Part shown: positions 24,538 through 33,001 of the stretch, one piece after another
Layout of the letters: each line of letters starts with the position of its first letter
Position numbering within the stretch: position 1 is the stretch's first letter
Origin: Candidatus Kapaibacterium sp.
GTDB lineage: Bacteria > Bacteroidota > Ignavibacteria > Kapaibacteriales > UBA961
NCBI GenBank assembly: GCA_023259575.1
Contig: JALRHN010000003.1
Coordinates: 1 to 33,001 of the forward strand
Direction: 5' to 3'
DNA length: 33,001 nucleotides
Made by a program: the position numbers and the translations under genes
The notes under the pieces: model-generated
What the model saw: only the letters and a program-made list of their open reading frames with translations
Told to the model about the DNA's origin: nothing
The model's database searches: none

Positions 24538-27500
24538 TTATCTACCGCCTGATACAGATACTTTGATATCCATACCAACCTGATATTTACTAAATCCAGG
24601 GGAAGCTGCACCCTGATTTATTGTTGTTTCATATCTCATAAAAAAGCGAGCAGTAACCCTATTACTGATGCCATATCGTGCAGAAGGTTCAATAATAATT
24701 TGAGTATTTCCATCTAATTTTTGGCCATCAGCAGATGTTAAATTTAATACATCATAAGTAGAACGTAATGTTCTTTTATATGAAGCATTTAAGGCAAATT
24801 CCATATCATTTTGCAAATCCAGACCCAATAACTTAAACTTAAATCCACGTCTATTATAATTAGCTTGAATAGTAGCATCAGTTACAGATTCACCTTGAAT
24901 TACGGATGATGTAGGTTGTAAGGTATAGTTTTGTTTGGTTGTAAATCTAAAAGATCCAGTTAATAAACCATTTAATTTAGATTCATCAAAAGTCATTTGA
25001 ATACCAAATAATGGTTCAAATCCCGATTGTATTTGCTGAGATCCAGGAATAGTACCATTATCTGTTCTAGTAGAACTTTCTTGATATGTAGATTTATAAG
25101 CATGTTCAAAAGTAACTCGTTTTGCTAATCCAGAGAATAAAGGCAGCTTTTCAACACCATCCCATCGTAAAGTCCAATTCATAGAAGGTAATACTCTTAA
25201 TATCTCTCTTGGTAAAAAACCCATAAAGTTAGTTCCAAGGCCATCTTCAAAAGAATTAGAAAGTGCGTCTCTTAAAGCTTGGTTTTGTCTTAATGTGTCA
25301 GTAGGATATAAAGCAGAAATAATTGGCTTTTGATTATTATATAATTCAATAACATGTTCTATGGAATTATTAAGTGGAGCAAAGATTAAAAATTTAGGTA
25401 AAGATAAATATGTGCGATTATAGGTTGTGCTCATTACGATATTTGTAAAACGAGAATTTCCCTCAGAATCTGTACTGTCTAACTGATTACGATTAAAACC
25501 AAATGATGATTTCCAGTTAATATCTATGGTGGCACCTGTCCACAAAGGACGATTTGTGCGGAATTCTAATTCAGATTTTTGAAAGAAATTATCTGGTAAT
25601 ATTGAGTTCTTAGGTCTGTTTCCATCATATGTTGTAAACCGTATAAAAGGAAAGCTAGAGGACGGCAATACAGAAAAACCACCATGAGGTTGTGATACCA
25701 ATCCTAATTGATATGCTGCACTTGGCCCCATAGAATTATCTTCATTCATTCCTATGATTGGACGCCAAAAATTGGTCATTCCAGTTTCGCCTAAAACTCC
25801 TTGATTGATCGAAGAATTTTCTTGTTTAAAATTCAAAGTAATTGTTTCATAATCAAAGAATATTGTCTTGAAAACTCTTCCAATAGATTGTAATAAAGTA
25901 CGATTGGAATCAATTGTTTTTGACCCAGCAGAAATACCCCACCATTTATCGGTTAATCCTTTTAGTCGGATATTACTTGTAAGCCGTATTGTATTTTGAA
26001 AAGAGGATTGTTTTACAGCATCAGATACTAAAGTGTCTCTTTGTAAAGGATTTCTCCATGTATACGTAGTAGAGAATGTACCAGTATTATCCATATAATT
26101 ATTAAGTCCGCCGATATCAGGTAATTTAGGCTTAATATTTAATGTAACTGTCTGAGAATGATTTGTGTTCTGTCCAAAATCAATTATCCTATCACCATTC
26201 ATTATAACTCTTCTTACTAAATCACTACCTTCTCTTTGTCTACCTGCATCATCTAACTCTAAAGGAACAAGAGTTCCACCTGTTGTGAATGAATAATCTA
26301 TTACAGGATTTAACAGTCCGTTTTCAGACATTCTCCATGTAAACTGAGCTTGCCTAATTGCTGCAAAATCTCTGATTACAGGGCTTGGGAAACTTAGATA
26401 TCTGCTTTTTTCTGTTACTCTAGATCTATTAAACTGAACTGATGTAGAAAAAGTAGTTGGTAAAAAGAAGATTTTCCAATCTTTATAAATACCTAAGATT
26501 GGTATATCACCAATCCATGTTAATGGCTTTACAGAAACTGAATTTGGTAATTGAACGCTATAATCAGCTTTCATTCGCCAATTCCATTTAAAGCGCTCCT
26601 CTACAACAGGAGATCGTTCATAGGTTTGCGAATAATCATAGCTAAGATTTATTTTATTGATTGTTTCTTTGATCAACCAATGATTCACCGGTATTCCAAA
26701 TTTAAAGCCGGATAATGCCCAACTATCTTGTACTCTAATAGTTTGAGATCTTCTTCTTACAGAATCGGCAACCCTTGCAGATTCAATTTCATCTCCATTG
26801 GTTCTTACTAATTCACTTTCATAAGCAGCTTTTGTAGCTGCATCAATTTTAACATCACTTTGTGCTGCAAATTGAGGATTTTCAACTAGTTCGCCATGAG
26901 TATAGGAAATTGGTATTTTCATTTCTTTTAGTTCTTTTGGTAATAATTTATCCAAAGAACCTTGCATTTGAACATTCCAATTTAATGTCTGATTTCTATT
27001 TCCAAAGCGTTCTTCTAATCTATGAAAATTAGGATTTGATTGATTATACGTGGCATTTACAGTACCTAAATCTGCTAATTTTAATTCTGCGGATCCAATT
27101 CCTGCCCAATCTGTTGAACTTTCTGGTTCAATAAGTCTTAATTCATCTACCCACATATTTGTAGAAAGATCTTCGGGGAAGCTTCCTGTTGTTGGATTTG
27201 CTATACCATATCCAACAAACTGTATTCTTGTTAAAATCGGATTCCCTTTAATGATATACTGAGTTTCTACAGGGATAGCAAATCCAGGATCAAAAACTGA
27301 TGATGTATCAATAAAGCGTTCGGATGGATCTACAGGAACTTTATTTTGGGCCGCAACTTGCGATCTTTTTTCTTTTACAGATGTTAATGTTGGTAAGTCA
27401 ATTTCTATGTCACGCCATCCTTCTAATAGGGGACGTCTTATTTCATAATAATTAGCAGAATCTAAACCAAAGCGCACAAATGCCTGTGCTTTTGGGCTTG

Positions 27501-30500
27501 CCCCATAGGGAATTAAATTTGGCATAGATCCATCGCCATGTAAAAAGAATTTTAATTTTTTATAATAAAACACATCCAAATTTCGCATAATTCGAACTGC
27601 CATCCTTTCTTGTCCGGCGGGTAGGTTTTTCACGCCTACAGATAAAGACTGTTCATTTAGGCGAACATCCTGCATTGGGTCTGGATTATTAATTTGTCTG
27701 GGGCGCTGTACTCCAGGCGGTAATGTATATTTATCCGGCAATCCACTATTTTCTTCAACACCTACATATTGAACACTTAAAATGCTATCATTGGCATTTA
27801 CATTTGGTTGATATCCATTATTTCTAATCCATTGTCCACCTGTAAATTTCCATTCTGCTACATTTAATACTATTGGTGCGCCCTTAAACCACACTCTTAC
27901 GTATTGAATATTGGAAAAGGTTGGATTTCCAACTGTTCTTGTAGGACGTCTTAAAGGAATCCTGAAAAAATACCAACCAGCCCCTTGTTTACCTTCACCA
28001 ACAATTTGGGGATTTCTTCTTGCATCTAAATCGAGATTAACTTTATAGCTAAAATAACTATTATCTAAAGCAATAGTTTGGCCATTATTATTATTCAGAA
28101 TTTCTCTATCTGGGAATTGTCCAGATTCAGCAAGAGTTGCATTATTTTCAAAATTATTATAAAACCTAAACATCGTGTCGGTTTGAAACTGCCTATCAAT
28201 CAAGAAGTTAAAGTAATAATTGTCTCTGGCAGGATCTTTTTCTTGATTAAGTGGATATGGATATGAAATGCCAGGTATAGAAGAATTCTTTTCATCTTGA
28301 TCACTGATTCCATCATATCCTACATCTTCACCTATATCTATGATATTATTTGGTATTGGACTTTCTTTGGTAATGCCATCTTCGGTATTTAAGGTTGAAT
28401 TTCCAATGACATCTTCGCTGATTTGTCCTAAATCTATCCACATTTCTGAATTAGAAAATAAGACATCGAATTTTACCACCATTTCTAGATAATCAATATT
28501 TTCTGTTTCAAAATTTGTGTTAAAAGTTGAAAATAAACGCTGAATACCACCCCAAGTTCTATACTGATTTCTTGATAAATAGTCTAAATACTTTGATGAA
28601 TCTTGTTCAAAAACCGGATTTAATCTATCTACGAAATTTGGATTTCTATTGTAAATTCCACGATATTCAGGAAAGAATCTAAGTTTTAAATCATTGATTG
28701 TTGTTAATCTGCCTCTGGTATCTCGATTTGGATATACATCTGTAATGGGAGTTTGACCCAAGAAATATTGATACCAATAGCTTTGACCTCTAAACCATGA
28801 TTCTGCTTTTGATAGTGGATCATCATATAAGGTGGAATCTTCTGGTATTGAAATATGAGACCATTGCTGAGGGGTTAATCCTAGTGAAATACTTCTTTGT
28901 GCTCCTTCAAAATCATCTACATAAGCAACTGCTGCACCATTATCAGAAGGTATATCAGAAATCCTTTTATTTGGCGTGGGTAGCATTGCTGCTACTTCCC
29001 CACGAAGCGTTAGTGTGGATTTTTCTTTCGTATCATAAAAAGGCATCGCATCTAATGCTTTTGTTAAAAAAGGTAAAGTAAGATTTAGATTACCATCAAT
29101 GCCAATCATCGTGTTTGATACTGGTTCTTCATTTACTCTAACTCTATCAAAAATCAAAGCTTGATTATAATGCATAAAAGTTAAACCAAGATTTCCGCTC
29201 CCTGATCTTCTTTTGAACACTTCCATATCTGCTCGTAAACCAAGCATTGTTCTTGTTGCAAGATTGAATAAGTCATTTTGTTCATATTCAATGCTCAGAT
29301 TAGCATTTGGTAATGATGCCCTTGGATTTGTTAATGTAACTTGTCCTGTAAAATACTCTACATAATAGTCTTGATTTTCTTTTAATGGTGAACCATCTAA
29401 TGTAACTTTTACGCTTCCTGGTGATAAATTGAATGCTCCTAAAGAGATTTTACCTCCACCAGTATTCATAGTTCCAGTCGCTTCTCCACTTATTAAAAAT
29501 CTATCTCTATCATTAGATCTTTTAGCAATTTCTACGATTTCATTATAAACTTGTGGATATCGATATCTATTGGCTATTTGTGGAGAACCTTGTGCAGCAA
29601 AATAACGAACTAATCCACTATCAAAAGGCATCCTTTCAGGGAATATTATTTCGCCTCTTACTGGATTAAAAAATGGTGATCCTTGTTGTTGATATTGAAC
29701 TGGCAATTGTGAATTTGGCGTTGTACCACCAGTACCTCCTGTATTGCCAGTATTCATTTGATTTTGTTGTTGCTGTTGTTGCGGACTCCCCAAATCGAAC
29801 ATTCCATCTGGTTTAGCTGTTCCATCTGAGTTATTTACTCTGTCAACACCAAGTATAGTAACAACTTTATCACTAGATCCTTCTAATACATCAGAAGAAT
29901 CATTATTTGCCCTCATATACCATATATTTAATTTCAAATCTGCCAGATTAACATTTGTTTGGCCGATACTAAATATATTTCTCATCTGGCGTTTCCATAT
30001 AGTAGAAAACCCAGGTTGCATATTTGGACGATATACCAATTTTAATAATAAAGTATCTTTAGGCTGTAAAGTATTAGAAATAGTTCCAAAATCAACATCA
30101 TCTGATGCATCGCTGGTAGGACCTTCTATTCTATATGCTACGCCATAGCTTCTATCTGTTTTAAGACCTGTAATTGTCAATCTTCCCAAATTCTCATCAT
30201 ATTGATAGAATTTAGGATCTAGTTTTAAATATTTTCCTCTTTCTGTAAATCCCGCTACAGGAGGAATGCTTTTTAATGAAGCTGGATAATAAGAGGGGAT
30301 TGCTCCTACACGATTAATTGCATTTAAGGTATCAATTAAAATTCCTTCTGCTGCCTGCGATGCTTGTTGAACATCTACTGTCGATTCATAAACTTCTAGT
30401 AATTTAATTCGATTATATCGAGCTTGAGGAGTATTTGGCAATAATGGTATCTGAGCCTTGTAATAAGTATCCCAGATTCCAAAATATGCAGTATCTAAAA

Positions 30501-31569
30501 AGAAATTCTTTTTATCATAATCATATGCATTTAGTCTGAATGGTTGTCTTAAAGTACCTCCGCCAGATACATTTACTCGTTTTGATTCGCCGCGTCTTTG
30601 TGATACAACTGTTTTGAGATATACAGGACCAAATTGGAAATCGGTTCTTATTCCAAATAAGCTTTGGCTTCCCCCAATAAGAGTAGATGGTGTTGGAAAT
30701 TGAATATTTCCTACTTCAACTCTTTTAAAAATATCATCATCATTACCAGAAAAACCAACATTAAATCTATTATTTAAATCAAATTGCTGCCTGGTATTCC
30801 AGTCTACTCCCAGCTTTAACTTATCACCAATCTTTCCTGTGACATTTAAATTTATATCTTGCGTAAAAAATGGTCCAGATTGCGTTTGCCCAAATGGAGA
30901 AGCTGTCCCCATTTTTTGAGAATCCCATTGCCATCCTGCCCGAACATTAACATCGCCTGCTACATTGATACTAATTTCCGGTTTACCAAATATGCTTGAA
31001 ATTGGATTGGGTGGAACTGGAATACTTAATCCAGTAGCTTGACTTAAAATACCAGCTATATCAGAAGAAGACATAGCTTTTTTTAAATCATATGATTTAA
31101 CCATTGAATCCCATATTCTGCCTCTCTCTTTTTCTTTTCTGAGTGCTAGATATGTATCTAATTGTATGCTGTTTCCTGCAGACATAGATATATCATTAAA
31201 GGATTCTGTCTTCCTTACATCGGTAAGAGTAGAATCGATTGTCACATTGATATCATAACCAGGCGGAATTTTTAATGAATTGAATCTGTCTTTGCCGAAA
31301 TTTCCTCTGAAATTATTTTTGGGGACAAAAATTCCAGATAATGGTAATGGTTGATTGGCTGATGAGTCTTCGGAAACTTGATATTCAAGATAAGAAAAGG
31401 AGGGCCTTAAAAAATAGCTATTGCTTATTAATAGTGCAGCTCTAATTGATGTAAGTACTAAATCACTGCTTTCTAATTCTGCACTATGCACTGCATAAGT
31501 GTTCATGCTCAATAGATATATTGAACCTAGAATTATAGAGAGAAAACATTGACCTATCGTTCGCTTCAT
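24538..31569 (-). CDS. sprA: SprA (SOV), outer-membrane translocon of the type IX secretion system
   Basis: I place the start at ATG 31569 (2343 aa) rather than the track's TTG at 31596, because the ATG gives a proper signal peptide (MKRTIGQCFLSIILGSIYLL) and is preceded by GAAAGA. SprA forms the very large outer-membrane beta barrel through which T9SS cargo crosses to the cell surface. Recognisable parts are an early DLKKAMSSSDIAGILSQATG segment, repeated beta-strand stretches such as NLNVTGKIGDKLKLGVDWNT, YFRIPLRRPTRTVGNPTFSNIQYVRVWF, and a C-terminal barrel ending in a short strand (YQVGMDIKVSVSGG). Length matches the family (about 2300-2400 aa). A Gln/Gly/Thr-rich stretch lies near residues 593-622. 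The gene follows the choice-of-anchor gene and precedes a GT9 gene. Two T9SS-like cargo proteins occur in this same window. Confidence 0.95.
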   Translation of the reverse strand: MKRTIGQCFLSIILGSIYLLSMNTYAVHSAELESSDLVLTSIRAALLISNSYFLRPSFSYLEYQVSEDSSANQPLPLSGIFVPKNNFRGNFGKDRFNSLKIPPGYDINVTIDSTLTDVRKTESFNDISMSAGNSIQLDTYLALRKEKERGRIWDSMVKSYDLKKAMSSSDIAGILSQATGLSIPVPPNPISSIFGKPEISINVAGDVNVRAGWQWDSQKMGTASPFGQTQSGPFFTQDINLNVTGKIGDKLKLGVDWNTRQQFDLNNRFNVGFSGNDDDIFKRVEVGNIQFPTPSTLIGGSQSLFGIRTDFQFGPVYLKTVVSQRRGESKRVNVSGGGTLRQPFRLNAYDYDKKNFFLDTAYFGIWDTYYKAQIPLLPNTPQARYNRIKLLEVYESTVDVQQASQAAEGILIDTLNAINRVGAIPSYYPASLKSIPPVAGFTERGKYLKLDPKFYQYDENLGRLTITGLKTDRSYGVAYRIEGPTSDASDDVDFGTISNTLQPKDTLLLKLVYRPNMQPGFSTIWKRQMRNIFSIGQTNVNLADLKLNIWYMRANNDSSDVLEGSSDKVVTILGVDRVNNSDGTAKPDGMFDLGSPQQQQQQNQMNTGNTGGTGGTTPNSQLPVQYQQQGSPFFNPVRGEIIFPERMPFDSGLVRYFAAQGSPQIANRYRYPQVYNEIVEIAKRSNDRDRFLISGEATGTMNTGGGKISLGAFNLSPGSVKVTLDGSPLKENQDYYVEYFTGQVTLTNPRASLPNANLSIEYEQNDLFNLATRTMLGLRADMEVFKRRSGSGNLGLTFMHYNQALIFDRVRVNEEPVSNTMIGIDGNLNLTLPFLTKALDAMPFYDTKEKSTLTLRGEVAAMLPTPNKRISDIPSDNGAAVAYVDDFEGAQRSISLGLTPQQWSHISIPEDSTLYDDPLSKAESWFRGQSYWYQYFLGQTPITDVYPNRDTRGRLTTINDLKLRFFPEYRGIYNRNPNFVDRLNPVFEQDSSKYLDYLSRNQYRTWGGIQRLFSTFNTNFETENIDYLEMVVKFDVLFSNSEMWIDLGQISEDVIGNSTLNTEDGITKESPIPNNIIDIGEDVGYDGISDQDEKNSSIPGISYPYPLNQEKDPARDNYYFNFLIDRQFQTDTMFRFYNNFENNATLAESGQFPDREILNNNNGQTIALDNSYFSYKVNLDLDARRNPQIVGEGKQGAGWYFFRIPLRRPTRTVGNPTFSNIQYVRVWFKGAPIVLNVAEWKFTGGQWIRNNGYQPNVNANDSILSVQYVGVEENSGLPDKYTLPPGVQRPRQINNPDPMQDVRLNEQSLSVGVKNLPAGQERMAVRIMRNLDVFYYKKLKFFLHGDGSMPNLIPYGASPKAQAFVRFGLDSANYYEIRRPLLEGWRDIEIDLPTLTSVKEKRSQVAAQNKVPVDPSERFIDTSSVFDPGFAIPVETQYIIKGNPILTRIQFVGYGIANPTTGSFPEDLSTNMWVDELRLIEPESSTDWAGIGSAELKLADLGTVNATYNQSNPNFHRLEERFGNRNQTLNWNVQMQGSLDKLLPKELKEMKIPISYTHGELVENPQFAAQSDVKIDAATKAAYESELVRTNGDEIESARVADSVRRRSQTIRVQDSWALSGFKFGIPVNHWLIKETINKINLSYDYSQTYERSPVVEERFKWNWRMKADYSVQLPNSVSVKPLTWIGDIPILGIYKDWKIFFLPTTFSTSVQFNRSRVTEKSRYLSFPSPVIRDFAAIRQAQFTWRMSENGLLNPVIDYSFTTGGTLVPLELDDAGRQREGSDLVRRVIMNGDRIIDFGQNTNHSQTVTLNIKPKLPDIGGLNNYMDNTGTFSTTYTWRNPLQRDTLVSDAVKQSSFQNTIRLTSNIRLKGLTDKWWGISAGSKTIDSNRTLLQSIGRVFKTIFFDYETITLNFKQENSSINQGVLGETGMTNFWRPIIGMNEDNSMGPSAAYQLGLVSQPHGGFSVLPSSSFPFIRFTTYDGNRPKNSILPDNFFQKSELEFRTNRPLWTGATIDINWKSSFGFNRNQLDSTDSEGNSRFTNIVMSTTYNRTYLSLPKFLIFAPLNNSIEHVIELYNNQKPIISALYPTDTLRQNQALRDALSNSFEDGLGTNFMGFLPREILRVLPSMNWTLRWDGVEKLPLFSGLAKRVTFEHAYKSTYQESSTRTDNGTIPGSQQIQSGFEPLFGIQMTFDESKLNGLLTGSFRFTTKQNYTLQPTSSVIQGESVTDATIQANYNRRGFKFKLLGLDLQNDMEFALNASYKRTLRSTYDVLNLTSADGQKLDGNTQIIIEPSARYGISNRVTARFFMRYETTINQGAASPGFSKYQVGMDIKVSVSGGR

Positions 31570-31618
31570 TCTTTCAACAATAAATAATGCAACCAAAACA
31601 GATTTGTACTGCTAGTTG

Positions 31619-31647
31619 AATTGAATAATTCGATAATCTATTCAATT
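31619..31647 (-). repeat. Inverted repeat AATTGAATA-N11-TATTCAATT in the sprA leader
   Basis: Two exact 9-bp arms are separated by 11 nt, 50-78 nt upstream of the chosen sprA ATG. It could be a leader hairpin or an operator. It is AT-rich, so chance occurrence is possible. The rest of the 236-nt gap between sprA and the choice-of-anchor gene shows no clear promoter or terminator. Confidence 0.35.
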
Positions 31648-31805
31648 GCTATTAACGTTATACAATTCAGAAACACAATAAAAAATTGTACCAATGGCGC
31701 AAATATTGACTCAATTTGTTGAAATAATGATATATGTTGAGTGCAAATTACTTTGTGAAAAGCAACTCAGCAAATATTTTACAAAAAAACAGAAATATTT
31801 TTTGC

Positions 31806-33001
31806 TTATCTATTAATTATTAATGGTTTACAGCTTGTATAAATTCCTGCCCTAAAGATGCAATAATAAATTCCTGGAGCTAAAAACTCTGTAGAAAATG
31901 GAATAGATTTATGTTCATTTGATTTCATATGTCCATTATATAGTTCTAATAACTCTCCGCCTTGTACCGAACAAATAATTATCTTTCCTGGAATATCATA
32001 TGGAGAAAAACATTGGATAAGCGCTTGTTCAGAATGATTCATTGCTTGATACACATCAAATGTAAACCCACCTAAAGCAATATGAATATCTTTATAGCCT
32101 TCTCCACAAACTGAATCTAGTGTAAAAGAGCCACTTATTGGTGGATTAATTTTGAAAAAATTAGGGCAATCTTCTCTTCCAAACTTTGATGAATCTTTCT
32201 TAATTGTTATAAAGTTTTTTTCATTTGGTGCTGCTATATATGTATCAAATACAAGATTAGCTAAAATTGGATTTTCAACAAAACCATCACTTTTAGTTTT
32301 TATAGCTAATTCTATCTGTGTACTTGTTCCTATTTGTTTTTCTGTTACATATACATTGCTATTTGCTGTTGCAGTACCTTCAGTAAATACTGTATCAAAA
32401 CGAAAGGCATAGGAATTATCATATAGTATAGATGTTTTGAAAGATGAAGCGTAGAGTAAAGACTTAGATCCAGAATCAATCTTAACTGGGATGAAAACTT
32501 TTTTACTTGGTGCACTTTTAACATTACCAATTGAAAGTGAAATAATTTCTGGTACTATACCATTTCCCCTAAGAAAAATAGTGTCTCTCTGTAGTGATTG
32601 AGTATTAGCATTCCTTACAGAATTTGATATCAAAATGAGGGTATCTTTGCTTATGCCAGAAGTTGAAGATTTTGGTGTAAAACTAATTGTATAAATTTGG
32701 CTTTTATTAGAATCAATTGTTAATTGACTTTTTGGTAAGATATCAAAATCTCCTTTACCTACAGTCGACAAAAACTCTGGTTTATATACAATCAAATTTA
32801 AATTTCCAGAATTGGTAATTTTAATTGTTCGAATTTTTGAAATACTATCACATACAGTATTCTCTTCTGACGGAACCACAATATCTTCGAATTCAATTGT
32901 ATCTTGATCTTTTACGAAAACAGGGGCTTGCCCTCTTCCTTTGATGTCGAAAGTAATTATACTATCGGTTGGACTATTCCTCACTCTTGATTTAATATCT
33001 G
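31806..33001 (-). CDS. Secreted choice-of-anchor-D-type protein with T9SS-like sorting domain, 5'-truncated by window edge
   Basis: The frame stays open upstream of the track's GTG at 32984 to the window edge (...DIKSRVRNSPTD), so the real N-terminus is outside; about 398 codons are visible. The first ~140 residues form an Ig-like/ASH (choice-of-anchor D) module with SKIRTIKITNSGNLNLIVYKP, FTPKSSTSGISKDTLIL and DTIFLRGNG. Next is a cohesin-like beta domain (GNVKSAPSKKVFIPVKIDSGSKSLL ... TQIELAIKTKSDGFVENPILANLVF). The C-terminus (KIIICSVQGGELLELYNGHM ... APGIYYCIFRAGIYTSCKPLIIN) resembles a T9SS sorting/Por secretion domain. An outer-surface or secreted structural role is likely. It lies directly upstream of sprA, the exporter it probably uses. 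Exact function is unknown. Confidence 0.8.
   Translation of the reverse strand, partial: DIKSRVRNSPTDSIITFDIKGRGQAPVFVKDQDTIEFEDIVVPSEENTVCDSISKIRTIKITNSGNLNLIVYKPEFLSTVGKGDFDILPKSQLTIDSNKSQIYTISFTPKSSTSGISKDTLILISNSVRNANTQSLQRDTIFLRGNGIVPEIISLSIGNVKSAPSKKVFIPVKIDSGSKSLLYASSFKTSILYDNSYAFRFDTVFTEGTATANSNVYVTEKQIGTSTQIELAIKTKSDGFVENPILANLVFDTYIAAPNEKNFITIKKDSSKFGREDCPNFFKINPPISGSFTLDSVCGEGYKDIHIALGGFTFDVYQAMNHSEQALIQCFSPYDIPGKIIICSVQGGELLELYNGHMKSNEHKSIPFSTEFLAPGIYYCIFRAGIYTSCKPLIINR

Noticed and set aside
31766-31808. Possible terminator after the choice-of-anchor gene (GCAAA...TTTGC arms with a T-run)
   Set aside because: The stem is AT-only with a bulge and the T-run is in the loop rather than after the stem, so it does not fit an intrinsic terminator.

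Overview
The window is AT-rich DNA (roughly one third G+C by eye) from a free-living Gram-negative bacterium of the Bacteroidota/Chlorobi (FCB) group. Evidence: a full-length SprA, the outer-membrane translocon protein of the type IX secretion system (T9SS); two exported proteins with T9SS-like C-terminal beta domains; a choice-of-anchor-D-type secreted protein; and at least one upstream region with the Bacteroidota promoter pattern TTTG-N20-TAnnTTTG. Shine-Dalgarno-like AAGGA/AAAGGG stretches before several genes, the ManC/phosphomannomutase fusion and the choice-of-anchor protein next to SprA make a deep lineage such as Kapabacteria/Ignavibacteria more likely than a classical Bacteroidales or Flavobacteriales member. 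That placement is inference.

Layout: every gene except accC is on the minus strand, so transcription runs right to left. At the right edge (33.0-23.4 kb) are a 5'-truncated choice-of-anchor-D/sorting-domain protein, sprA and a family 9 glycosyltransferase, which form a cell-surface/secretion block. accC (plus strand) converges on the glycosyltransferase with overlapping stop codons and diverges from the next block. From 21.7 to 16.0 kb lie a sugar nucleotidyltransferase-phosphohexomutase fusion, a secreted GH27 alpha-galactosidase-like enzyme, a PTS IIA(Ntr)-like protein and a small exported coiled-coil protein. Next come murI, two peptide-type ABC permeases (oppB/oppC-like) and holA.

From 11.7 to 8.4 kb is a translation/RNA-decay block: rpsT, tRNA-Arg(ACG), rpsO with a strong terminator, then pnp, which has a long leader hairpin and its own terminator. 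A DUF3179 membrane protein follows. The left end (7.0-0 kb) looks like one operon: ABC exporter, SPFH/stomatin protein, AddB-like Fe-S nuclease, rluE and rsmE (3'-truncated by the window edge), with gaps of 70, 2, -4 and 13 nt.

Most of the window is housekeeping. I found no CRISPR array, insertion sequence, prophage, toxin-antitoxin pair or obvious new defence system. The most notable signals are the RNase III-like hairpin in the pnp leader, the tRNA used as a spacer between two ribosomal protein genes, the apparently catalytically dead mutase domain fused to the nucleotidyltransferase, the Arg/Asp-rich PNPase tail, and the multidomain alpha-galactosidase that looks like T9SS cargo.
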